Assembly: GCF_004683885.1 (NCBI RefSeq)
Contig: NZ_CP038440.1
Location: 592,001-656,000, forward strand
DNA length: 64,000 nucleotides
From: Brevundimonas sp. MF30-B
GTDB taxonomy: Bacteria; Pseudomonadota; Alphaproteobacteria; Caulobacterales; Caulobacteraceae
Direction: 5' to 3'
Shown here: positions 42,539 through 49,953 of the stretch, in pieces
How positions within the stretch are numbered: the stretch's first letter is position 1
Layout: each line of letters begins with the position of its first letter
The notes under the pieces: model-generated
Told to the model about the DNA's origin: nothing
The model's input: the letters and a program-made list of their open reading frames with translations, nothing else
The model's database searches: none
Translations under genes and position numbers: made by a program

Positions 42539-43294
42539 CTATCGCGTCGCGGCGTTGAGAATGCGCCGGTCGGCCTTGGCTTGGACCATGACGGCGACGG
42601 CTTCGCCCGGCTCAAGACCGCTGGGCAGGCCGAACAGGACCGGCCGACCGGCCCAGTCGCCCAATCGGACCACGTCGCGCACCACATTGACGTGACGAAC
42701 CGCCTGGCCGCGGTTGTCGCCGCCCTCGACGGTCACCACCTGGGCGCCCGGCCGATAGATCACGGCGATCACCTCCGCCCCGCCGCGAGGCGCGCGGCCT
42801 GAGCCGACCCCGACACGGTCGCCGGTGGCGCGGAACTCGATCTCCGGCGGAAAGATTCGACGCTCGGCCTCTTCGCGGATGGCGTCGGTCAGTTCGATCG
42901 AGCGCGCGCCTGAAATCTGACGCCGGCCGTCCACCACCACCTGCGGCGTCGACACGGAGCGAAGCTTCAGCGCCTGACGATAGGCCCTCTGCCGCTCGAC
43001 AAACTCGGGTCGGGCGAAGGTGTCCGACCAGCCCAGATAATCCCAGTAGTCGACGCCATAGGTCAGGGCGATGACGCCGGGCGTCTCCGCCGCCCGCTCG
43101 ACCGCGCGATTGGCTTCCGGGCAGCCGGCGCAGCCCTGGGCGGTGAACAGTTCCACCACCACGGGCGCGTCGCGGGCGATGACCACGCGTGGCGCAGAGG
43201 CCGCCGGCTGAGCCGACGAACCCGCTGCCATGCCGCCGGCGAGCGCGAGCCCCGCCGCAATGATCCAGCCCCTGGCGTTCATGTTCAGACCCAT
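42539..43294 (-). CDS. DUF1223 family thioredoxin-like secreted protein
   Basis: A 251-residue protein with a signal peptide (GWIIAAGLALAGGMAAGSS). The DUF1223 signature VVELFTAQGCAGCPEANRAV holds a redox-like CxxC (Cys55, Cys58); VDYWDYLGWSDTFARPEFVE and TPQVVVDGRRQISGA follow, as in the family. Likely a periplasmic thiol/disulfide protein, biochemical role unknown. It is convergent with regA. Confidence 0.88.
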   Translation of the reverse strand: MGLNMNARGWIIAAGLALAGGMAAGSSAQPAASAPRVVIARDAPVVVELFTAQGCAGCPEANRAVERAAETPGVIALTYGVDYWDYLGWSDTFARPEFVERQRAYRQALKLRSVSTPQVVVDGRRQISGARSIELTDAIREEAERRIFPPEIEFRATGDRVGVGSGRAPRGGAEVIAVIYRPGAQVVTVEGGDNRGQAVRHVNVVRDVVRLGDWAGRPVLFGLPSGLEPGEAVAVMVQAKADRRILNAATR

Positions 43295-43337
43295 ACGCCG
43301 CCAGCGGCCCTACCGCGCCTCATAATCGCGTGAAGCC

Positions 43338-44405
43338 TTAGATCAGGGGCGAGAAGGCCTGATCGGCAGGCAGTGGCGCGAACAGGGCGTCCAGATCCGC
43401 GTCGGTCACGCCGTCCAGGGCCGCGGGGGACCATTTCGGCGCGTTGTCCTTGTCGACGATGACGGCGCGCACGCCTTCCTGGAAGTCGTGGGTGCGCACC
43501 ACCCGGCCGCCCAAGGCGTATTCCATCGCCATGTTGTCGGCGAAGCTGTCCATCGTCGCGCCGGTGCGGATCTGGCGCAGTGACACCTTTAGCGACTGGG
43601 GCGACTTGGTCTTCAGGATGTCCAGCTGCTGGCGCGCCCAGTCCGATCCCTCGGCCTCCAGAGCGGCGAAGATTTCCTCGACCGTGTCGAAGGCGAACAG
43701 GCGGTCGATGGCGTCCAGATGCGCCTCGATCGGCGCCTCGCCGGCGTCGTCCTCCAGGCCGTCGGCGATATCGGCCGGGTGGGCAGGATCGGTGGCCAGG
43801 ATCGCCTTGAAGGCCTCCAGGGCGTCGGTCGGCAGATAGTGGGTGTGAATGCCCAGGAAGACCGTGTCCGCCGCCTTCAGTCGCGCGCCGGTCAGGGCGA
43901 TCCAGACGCCGGCCTGGCCCGGCAGGCGCGGCAGGAACCAGCCGCCGCCCACGTCAGGGAACAGGCCGATGCCGGTCTCGGGCATGGCGTAGGTAGTCCG
44001 CTCGGTGGCGATACGCACCTCGGCCGGCTCGGAGATGCCGACGCCGCCGCCCATGACGATCCCGTCCACCAGCGCCGTGATGGGTTTGGGATAGTCGAAC
44101 ATCAGGGTGTTCAGCCGATACTCGGCCAGGAAGAAGGCCTTGGCCTCGGACGCGTCGCCTGCCCCGCTCTCGGCGATCATGCGGATGTCGCCCCCAGCGC
44201 AGAAGCCGCGCTCGCCGGCATGGTCGATCAGCACCGACTTGACCGCCTCCTCAGCGCGCCACTCCAGCAGGGCGGCGGTCATCGCCTCGCACATGCCCCG
44301 GTTCAGCGCATGGATCGCCCTGGGCCGGTTCAGAGTGATGCGGCCGACGCCGTTTTCGACGCGGGCGAGGATTTCGGGTTCGGGGGTCATCTCGACTTCG
44401 CTCAT
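43338..44405 (-). CDS. Enoyl-CoA hydratase/isomerase family, probable 3-hydroxyisobutyryl-CoA hydrolase
   Basis: A 355-residue crotonase-fold protein. Length and motifs fit 3-hydroxyisobutyryl-CoA hydrolase (valine degradation) rather than a plain hydratase: RGFCAGGDIRMI, DGIVMGGGVGISEPAEVRIA, AMPETGIGLFPDVGGGWFLP and FLGIHTHYL. The Glu in MPETGIGLFPDVG is the typical catalytic residue. I start at ATG 44405, which overlaps the stop of the acyl-CoA dehydrogenase gene; that pairing supports branched-chain acyl-CoA catabolism. Confidence 0.88.
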   Translation of the reverse strand: MSEVEMTPEPEILARVENGVGRITLNRPRAIHALNRGMCEAMTAALLEWRAEEAVKSVLIDHAGERGFCAGGDIRMIAESGAGDASEAKAFFLAEYRLNTLMFDYPKPITALVDGIVMGGGVGISEPAEVRIATERTTYAMPETGIGLFPDVGGGWFLPRLPGQAGVWIALTGARLKAADTVFLGIHTHYLPTDALEAFKAILATDPAHPADIADGLEDDAGEAPIEAHLDAIDRLFAFDTVEEIFAALEAEGSDWARQQLDILKTKSPQSLKVSLRQIRTGATMDSFADNMAMEYALGGRVVRTHDFQEGVRAVIVDKDNAPKWSPAALDGVTDADLDALFAPLPADQAFSPLI

Positions 44406-45538
44406 CGCGCCAGCTCCCGCGCCACGATCACGCGCATGATCTCGTTGGTGCCTTCCAGGATGCGGTGCACCCGCAGGTCGCGCACGATCCGCTCCAGCGG
44501 ATAGTCCTTCAGATAGCCGTAGCCGCCGTGCAGCTGCAGCGCCTGGTCGGCGATCTGGAAACAGGCGTCGGTGGCCAGCCGCTTGGCCATGGCGCACCAT
44601 TTGGTCTTCTCGGGATGATCGGTGTCGATGGCCCAGGCGCCGCGCAGCACCATCAGGCGCGCCGCCTCCAGGTCGGTGGCCATGTCGGCCAGCTGGAACT
44701 GGGTGTTCTGGAACTCGCCGATCGATTTGCCGAACTGCTTTCTGGACGCGACGTAGTCCTGGGCGGTCTCCAGCGCCAGCCGCGCGCCGCCCAGCGAGCA
44801 GGCGGCGATGTTCAGCCGCCCGCCGTCCAGCCCCGCCATCGCATAGCGGAAGCCGGCGCCCTCTTCGCCCAGCAGGTTGGCGACCGGCACACGGCAGTCG
44901 TCGAACTGCACGATGGCGGTGGGCTGGGCGTTCCAGCCCATCTTCTTTTCCTGCGCGCCGAACGACAGACCGGGCGTGCCGGCCTCGACCAATAGGGCGC
45001 TGATGCCTTTCGGCCCCTCGCCGCCGGTGCGGACCATCACGACATAGACGTCCGACGCGCCCGCGCCCGAGATGAAGGCCTTGGCCCCGTTCAGGACGAA
45101 ATGATCGCCGTCGCGCACCGCGGTGGTGCGCAGCGCCGCCGCGTCGGAGCCCGAGCCCGGCTCGGTCAGGCAGTAGCTGGCGATCTTCTCCATGCTCGTC
45201 AGCGACGGCACGAAGCGGCCGCGCAGATCGTCCGAGCCGAAGCGGTCGATCATCCAGGTCGCCATGTTGTGGATCGAGATGAAGGCCGCCGTCGCCACGT
45301 CGCCGCGCGACAGCTCCTCGAAGATCACCGCCGCCTCGACCCGGCCCAGCGCCATGCCGCCGTGTTCCTCGCCCGTGTAGATGCCGCAGAAGCCCATTTC
45401 GGCGGCCGCCTTCATGACGTCGACGGGGAAATGCTTGTCCTCGTCCCAGCGGGCCGAGTTCGGCGCCAGCTGGTCGTCGGCGAAGGCGCGGGCCGCGTCC
45501 TGAATGGCGCGCTGGTCTTCGGTGAGGGCGAAATCCAT
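44402..45538 (-). CDS. Acyl-CoA dehydrogenase, probable isobutyryl-CoA type
   Basis: A 378-residue FAD-dependent dehydrogenase. Signatures: DFALTEDQRAIQDAARAFAD, the FAD-binding YCLTEPGSGSDAAALRT, AFISGAGASDVYVVMVRTGG, and LHGGYGYLKDYPLERIVRDL with HRILEGTNEIMRVIVAREL at the end; the base is the Glu in ILEGTNE. Translational coupling to the hydroxyisobutyryl-CoA hydrolase gene suggests isobutyryl- or methylbutyryl-CoA as substrate. Exact chain specificity is inference. Confidence 0.91.
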   Translation of the reverse strand: MDFALTEDQRAIQDAARAFADDQLAPNSARWDEDKHFPVDVMKAAAEMGFCGIYTGEEHGGMALGRVEAAVIFEELSRGDVATAAFISIHNMATWMIDRFGSDDLRGRFVPSLTSMEKIASYCLTEPGSGSDAAALRTTAVRDGDHFVLNGAKAFISGAGASDVYVVMVRTGGEGPKGISALLVEAGTPGLSFGAQEKKMGWNAQPTAIVQFDDCRVPVANLLGEEGAGFRYAMAGLDGGRLNIAACSLGGARLALETAQDYVASRKQFGKSIGEFQNTQFQLADMATDLEAARLMVLRGAWAIDTDHPEKTKWCAMAKRLATDACFQIADQALQLHGGYGYLKDYPLERIVRDLRVHRILEGTNEIMRVIVARELAR

Positions 45539-45616
45539 GAGGTCCTCCGGCTCGCGGGCAGACCCCGCTGTTGGGGGGCTTCTAGACCAGACAGGCGGCC
45601 GATGCAGCCCCGCCGG

Positions 45617-46549
45617 TCAGCTCAGTCCCTCGCCCTCGTCCAGGCCCAGTATGAGGTTCAGGTTCTGCACCGCCGCGCCCGAAGCGCCCTTGCCCAGATT
45701 GTCCAGCAGCGCCACCAGACGCGCCTGTTCGCCGGAGCGATCGCCGAACACATGCAGCCGCAGACGGTTGGTGCCGTTCAGCCCCTCGGGCGTCAGACCA
45801 CCCATGGCTTCCGTCGCCTCCAGCTCCGCCACCTCGACGAAGCGGGCGCCGGCGTAGGCCTCGACCAGGGCGCCATGCACCACCTCAATGGAAGGCGAGC
45901 CCGGCAGGGCCGACAGATGCAGCGGGACCTCGACCAGCATCCCTTGGCGATAGTTTCCCACCGCCGGGGCAAACAGCACGGGCCGCGTCAGGCCGGCGTG
46001 CTGGGTCATCTCCGGCACATGCTTGTGCTTCAGGCTCAGCCCATAGGCGCGGAAGGGATCGGCCGCGCCGCTTTCGAACTCGGCGATCATGGCCTTGCCC
46101 CCGCCGGAATAGCCGCTGACGGCGTTGACGGTAATCGGCTGATCGGCCGGCACGATCCCCGCCCGCACCAGGGGCGCCATCAGCCCCAGAAAGCCGGTCG
46201 GATAGCAGCCGGGGTTGCTGACACGCGTGGACTTGGCGATCCGCTCGCCCTGTCCCGTCGCCATTTCCGCGAACCCATAGGTCCAGTCCGGATCGACCCG
46301 ATAGGCGGTGGAGGCGTCGATGATCCGCACCGCGGGGTTCTCGACCATGCCCACGGCCTCCCGGGCGGCGTCGTCCGGCAGACACAGGATCACCGCATCG
46401 GTGGTGTTCAGCGCCTCGCGCCGGGCCTCGACGTCACGCCGACGGTCGCCCAGCAGCATCAGTTGCAGATCGCGGCGCGTCTCCAGCCGCTCGCGGATCT
46501 CCAGCCCCGTGGTGCCGGCCTCGCCGTCGATGAAGATGGTGTGGGTCAT
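45617..46549 (-). CDS. argC: N-acetyl-gamma-glutamyl-phosphate reductase (type 2)
   Basis: The third enzyme of arginine biosynthesis. This 310-residue form is the shorter type 2 ArgC: IFIDGEAGTTGLEIRERLE at the N-terminus, catalytic Cys115 in RVSNPGCYPTG, and SGYSGGGKAMIAEFE. ATG 46549 has a perfect GGAGG seven bases upstream. That SD directly follows the T-tract of the rplM-rpsI terminator, so argC may depend on read-through from the ribosomal operon or on a promoter inside rpsI. This resembles the known rpsI-argC order in Caulobacterales. Confidence 0.94.
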   Translation of the reverse strand: MTHTIFIDGEAGTTGLEIRERLETRRDLQLMLLGDRRRDVEARREALNTTDAVILCLPDDAAREAVGMVENPAVRIIDASTAYRVDPDWTYGFAEMATGQGERIAKSTRVSNPGCYPTGFLGLMAPLVRAGIVPADQPITVNAVSGYSGGGKAMIAEFESGAADPFRAYGLSLKHKHVPEMTQHAGLTRPVLFAPAVGNYRQGMLVEVPLHLSALPGSPSIEVVHGALVEAYAGARFVEVAELEATEAMGGLTPEGLNGTNRLRLHVFGDRSGEQARLVALLDNLGKGASGAAVQNLNLILGLDEGEGLS

Positions 46550-46561
46550 GATCTGGCCTCC

Positions 46562-46597
46562 AAAGAAAAAGGCGCTCCGGGTTTCCCCGAAGCGCCC
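46562..46597 (-). terminator. Intrinsic terminator after rpsI, abutting argC
   Basis: Minus strand: GGCGCTTCGGG, loop GAAA, CCCGGAGCGCC (one G-T wobble), then TTTTTCTTT. The T-tract is followed at once by the GGAGG of argC, leaving no room for a promoter between them. Confidence 0.88.
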
Positions 46598-46623
46598 CTT
46601 CGTAACCGACTGGCGGTCGCCAG

Positions 46624-47115
46624 TTAGCGCTTCGAGAACTGGAAGCTGCGGCGAGCCTTGGCGCGGCCGTACTTCTTGCGCTCGACGACGCGGCTGTCGC
46701 GGGTCAGGAAGCCGTGCGGCTTCAGAACCTTGCGCAGTTCCGGCTCATAGTGCGTCAGGGCGTGCGACAGGCCGTGGCGGATGGCGCCGGCCTGGCCCGA
46801 CAGGCCCGAGCCCTCGACCGTGCAGACCACGTCGAACTGGGTGGCGCGGTCCGAGACGTTCAGCGGCTGGGCGACCATCATCTGCAGCACGGGGCGGGCG
46901 AAATACTGGGCCAGCTCCTTGCCGTTGACGGTGATCTTGCCCGAACCCGGCTTCACCCACACGCGGGCGATGGCGTTCTTGCGCTTGCCGGTCGAGTAGG
47001 CGCGGCCCTGGGCGTCCAGCTTCTGGACGTGGACGGGCGCTTCGTTCTCGGCCGAGGCGGACAGGCCCTTCAGGGCGTCGAAACCGGTGGCTTCGGTGTT
47101 GGTCACGTCGGTCAT
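46624..47115 (-). CDS. rpsI: 30S ribosomal protein S9
   Basis: A 163-residue S9 with an alphaproteobacterial N-terminal extension of about 35 residues. The core has [55 protein letters not shown] and the basic C-terminal tail [17 protein letters not shown], which reaches the ribosomal P-site. It starts two bases after rplM, the universal rplM-rpsI operon. Confidence 0.97.
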   Translation of the reverse strand: MTDVTNTEATGFDALKGLSASAENEAPVHVQKLDAQGRAYSTGKRKNAIARVWVKPGSGKITVNGKELAQYFARPVLQMMVAQPLNVSDRATQFDVVCTVEGSGLSGQAGAIRHGLSHALTHYEPELRKVLKPHGFLTRDSRVVERKKYGRAKARRSFQFSKR

Positions 47116-47117
47116 GC

Positions 47118-47594
47118 TCAGACGCTCCGGGTGTTCTTGGGAGAGGCCGACGCGAAGTCGATCGTCTCGGGCGACTGGGCTTGGTGGCTGTGCTCGGAGC
47201 CGGCGAACAGACGCAGGTGCGTCATCTGCTTGCGGGCCAGCGGGCTTTCCTTGGGAAGCATGCGCTCGACGGCCTTCTCGAGCACGCGCTCGGGGAAGCG
47301 GCCGTTCAGCACCTTCTCAGGCGTGGTCGACTTGACGCCGCCCGGGTGACCGGTGTGGCGATAGTAGACCTTGTCGGTGTTCTTCTTGCCGGTGAACACC
47401 ACCTTGTCGACGTTGGTGACGACGACATAGTCGCCGCAATCGACGTGGGGGGTGTAGGTCGGCAGGTGCTTGCCGCGCAGACGGTTGGCGATGAAGGTCG
47501 CGAGACGGCCCACCACGACGCCTTCGGCGTCGATGTGGATCCACTTCTTCTCGACCTCGGCCGGCTTCAGCGAAGCCGTAGTGCTCTTCAGCAT
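47118..47594 (-). CDS. rplM: 50S ribosomal protein L13
   Basis: A 158-residue L13. Typical segments: [52 protein letters not shown] and [20 protein letters not shown]. Length is slightly above E. coli L13 (142), with a C-terminal extension as usual in this order. It heads the rplM-rpsI operon, with a good promoter candidate about 60 bases upstream. Confidence 0.97.
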   Translation of the reverse strand: MLKSTTASLKPAEVEKKWIHIDAEGVVVGRLATFIANRLRGKHLPTYTPHVDCGDYVVVTNVDKVVFTGKKNTDKVYYRHTGHPGGVKSTTPEKVLNGRFPERVLEKAVERMLPKESPLARKQMTHLRLFAGSEHSHQAQSPETIDFASASPKNTRSV

Positions 47595-47657
47595 GACGAG
47601 GGTCCTGGGACGACGGAAAAACGAGGGTCCGGCCGGACGGGCCGAACGGAAGGCGCG

Positions 47658-47686
47658 CTCTTAGAGCAGGCGCGGCCCGTCGTCAA
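47658..47686 (-). promoter_or_regulatory. Probable housekeeping promoter of rplM-rpsI
   Basis: On the minus strand TTGACG (47686-47681) is followed 17 bases later by TAAGAG (47663-47658) within GCTCTAAG, near the Caulobacter-type TTGACG / GCTANA pattern. It would start transcription about 55 bases before the rplM ATG. The AT-rich stretch further upstream (47700-47760) may act as an UP-like element. Confidence 0.5.
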
Positions 47687-47766
47687 TGCGGTTAAGGCGC
47701 ACCAAATCGCACTAAGGCTATGATCCAAAATCAGTTTTCTTCTATGGTATTAAAATACCCGACCCT

Positions 47767-48117
47767 TTATCGCCGATCGTCGCCGATGAAGGCTCCGGCG
47801 ATCCAGCTGACCACGCCGGTAACGATGGCCGCGCCGATGCCCGCCCACAGGCCCGCGACGGTGAACCCGCCCAGGAACATGGAGGTCAGGCCGATCATCG
47901 CGGCGTTCACCACCAGCAGGAACAGACCCAGGGTCAGGATGGTGATGGGGAAGGTCAGCACCACCAGGATCGGCCGCACGAAGGCGTTGACCAGGCCCAG
48001 GATGACGGCCGCGGCGATCAGCGATCCGGTCGAGGTGAAGTCCACCCCCGGCACGATCCGGGCCGACAGCCACAGGCCGATGGCCGTCACGACGGCCTGG
48101 ACGATGAACCTCAGCAT
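47767..48117 (-). CDS. YvlD/phage-holin-family small membrane protein
   Basis: A 116-residue protein with about four membrane helices (LRFIVQAVVTAIGLWLSA, SLIAAAVILGLVNAFVRPIL, LTFPITILTLGLFLLVVNAA, LWAGIGAAIVTGVVSWIAGA). It fits the 'mycobacteriophage holin family IV'/YvlD group, common chromosomal membrane proteins of unknown function; the holin name does not imply a prophage here. The motif NAFVRPIL is diagnostic. ATG 48117 has AGGGAG upstream. Confidence 0.85.
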   Translation of the reverse strand: MLRFIVQAVVTAIGLWLSARIVPGVDFTSTGSLIAAAVILGLVNAFVRPILVVLTFPITILTLGLFLLVVNAAMIGLTSMFLGGFTVAGLWAGIGAAIVTGVVSWIAGAFIGDDRR

Positions 48118-48220
48118 GACGCGCTCCCTTTGTTCAGCTTGACCATATAGCGCACGAGGCGCCGTTCCGCTCCCGTGCAATCGGCTGCTAGTCTGCCGGC
48201 CTCGGACACGGAGCTTGCCC

Positions 48221-48658
48221 ATGAGCCTTCACGGCGCCTACGACCCCGACAACATCTTCGCCAAGATCCTGCGCGGCGACATCCCCTCGGTGACGGTGTG
48301 GCAGGACGACCATGTGCTGGCCTTCATGGACGTGTTTCCGCAGTCCGAAGGCCATGTGCTGGTGATCGACAAGGCCTCGACGGCCCGAAACCTGCTGGAG
48401 ATCGAACCCGAAGCGCTGTCGCGGCTGGCGCTGGCGGTGCAGCGCACGGCGCGCGCGGTCGAAAAGGCGCTGAAGCCCGAGGGCGTCAGCATTCTGCAAT
48501 TCAACGGCGAGGCCGGAGGCCAGACCGTCTTCCACCTGCATTTCCACGTCGTGCCGCGCTGGTCGGGACGCGAGCTGAAGGGCCACGGACACGCCCCCAT
48601 GGCCGACACGGCCGCGCTCAAGACCCTGGCCGAACGCATCGCAGCGGAACTGGACTAG
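48221..48658 (+). CDS. HIT family nucleotide-binding protein
   Basis: A 145-residue histidine-triad hydrolase, cytosolic, likely acting on nucleotide phosphoramidates or dinucleotides. The histidine triad HLHFHVV is at 105-111, and the N-terminal pattern DNIFAKILRGDIPSVTVWQD is typical. I start at ATG 48221, nine bases after GGAG; a TTG six bases earlier is too close to the SD. Its TAG shares four bases with the stop of the convergent GNAT gene. Confidence 0.92.
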   Translation: MSLHGAYDPDNIFAKILRGDIPSVTVWQDDHVLAFMDVFPQSEGHVLVIDKASTARNLLEIEPEALSRLALAVQRTARAVEKALKPEGVSILQFNGEAGGQTVFHLHFHVVPRWSGRELKGHGHAPMADTAALKTLAERIAAELD

Positions 48659-49764
48659 ACTCGCCTGCCGACCTTCGATCCGAACGGCGCAGGCCGCAGG
48701 CAGAATGAATAGTCTCCGTCCCAGGCCGTCGGAGACCATAGCGCCGGCTCCGGCGCGCCGGCCATGAAGCGTGCGTGGGCATGGCCCCAGCCGCCCTCCC
48801 GTCGGGCGCCGCCCGGCAGGGGGCCCAGACGCTCCAGCAGCCACGGCGACACGACCGGCAGGCGGGTCTTGGCGGCGCCGAGCCGCCGCGCGGCGGCGAT
48901 CAGCGTCCGAAGCAGGACGGCGCAGCCCTCGGCCTCCTGATCGAGGGCTGTCAGATCCAGTATCTCCAGCACAGCCGGCTCGAGCGGGTGCCCCTTCGCC
49001 AGCAGGGCGACGGCGACTGCCGTCAGCCGACCATGGCGACGATAGCCCAGGATGAGCGGCGCCCGCACCAGGTCTGGATCGGCGAGACGCCAGGCGATCT
49101 CCGAAGGACACCGATCGACGCGCAGACCGCCTTCGGCGCTCAAATCCGACCAGTAGGCGGCGTAGTCGCTGCGGCGACCCAGCCGCGACAAGATCTCCAC
49201 CGTGTCAGGCAGGATCAAGGGCAGGGGATCGGCCAGGCGCCGGGTCACCAGTCGCTCGGGAAACGCTGTCCTGCGCGGCCCTAGCCGGGCGGCGGCGCGC
49301 CACAGACGTGAGCGGGCGCAGACGGCTGGATCGGCCATCCAGGACAACTTCAGCCCTGAGGTGGCCGGGGGCCAGGGGCGCATGCCGTGTCGAGCGTAGA
49401 TGGGCGCCGACTGCGCATTGGCGTTCAACGTATAGTGAGCGAACACGCCGTCCTGAGCGAGAAAGGCCTCGATCAGTCTTCGGCCGGCGCCCTTGGCCGA
49501 CGGTTTGACGACGATGGAATAGCCCGTCGCGCCCCTGAGGCGTCGGCCCCGGTAGGAGAAAGGCAGGATCATGTTGCCGAGGAATCCCGCAACCTGGCCG
49601 TCCGAATCCTCGACCACCCATCCCTGCGGGGCGTGAATCTCCCGAGCGGCGGGACAGGCGGCGAGCCATTTCCACCCTGCCTCGGACCGGTCGGGCCAGC
49701 CGACGGACCGCAGCAGGGCATTGACCGACGCATGGTCTTCGAGACGAAACGGCCGAACCATCAT
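48655..49764 (-). CDS. GNAT-fold N-acyltransferase-like protein
   Basis: A 369-residue protein. The N-terminal half resembles a GNAT acetyltransferase: MVRPFRLEDHASVNALLRSV, GFLGNMILPFSYRGRRLRGA, and VVKPSAKGAGRRLIEAFLAQ, in which the acetyl-CoA P-loop (KGAGRRL) is recognisable. The C-terminal half (YAAYWSDLSAEGG, ILGYRRHGRLTAVAVALLAK) may be a second, degenerate GNAT domain, as in polysaccharide-related acyltransferases. Substrate unknown. ATG 49764 follows GGAGG; ATG 49761 is equally possible. Confidence 0.75.
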   Translation of the reverse strand: MMVRPFRLEDHASVNALLRSVGWPDRSEAGWKWLAACPAAREIHAPQGWVVEDSDGQVAGFLGNMILPFSYRGRRLRGATGYSIVVKPSAKGAGRRLIEAFLAQDGVFAHYTLNANAQSAPIYARHGMRPWPPATSGLKLSWMADPAVCARSRLWRAAARLGPRRTAFPERLVTRRLADPLPLILPDTVEILSRLGRRSDYAAYWSDLSAEGGLRVDRCPSEIAWRLADPDLVRAPLILGYRRHGRLTAVAVALLAKGHPLEPAVLEILDLTALDQEAEGCAVLLRTLIAAARRLGAAKTRLPVVSPWLLERLGPLPGGARREGGWGHAHARFMAGAPEPALWSPTAWDGDYSFCLRPAPFGSKVGRRV

Positions 49765-49953
49765 ACATCCTCCGACGTCGGTATAATCCAAGGTTGTAAA
49801 CTGTCCCTGAACTCGCGCGACGAGCGCGCGCCGCTTCCGCGACGGTTGCGCCCGCGCGCTTAACGCTTGTCGGGACAAGGCCGCCGTGCTCGATATGCGG
49901 GCTTCCGGCGCAGCCCCGGCTACAGGGGCGCGCAAGCATCATGGAGTAGGCCG

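Noticed and set aside
45101-46627. 508-codon open frame on the plus strand
   Set aside because: It spans the antisense of both argC and the acyl-CoA dehydrogenase gene; shadow of third-position GC bias.
47767-48117. Prophage holin
   Set aside because: The protein belongs to the chromosomal YvlD/'holin family IV' group. No other phage genes, integrase or attachment sites are near.
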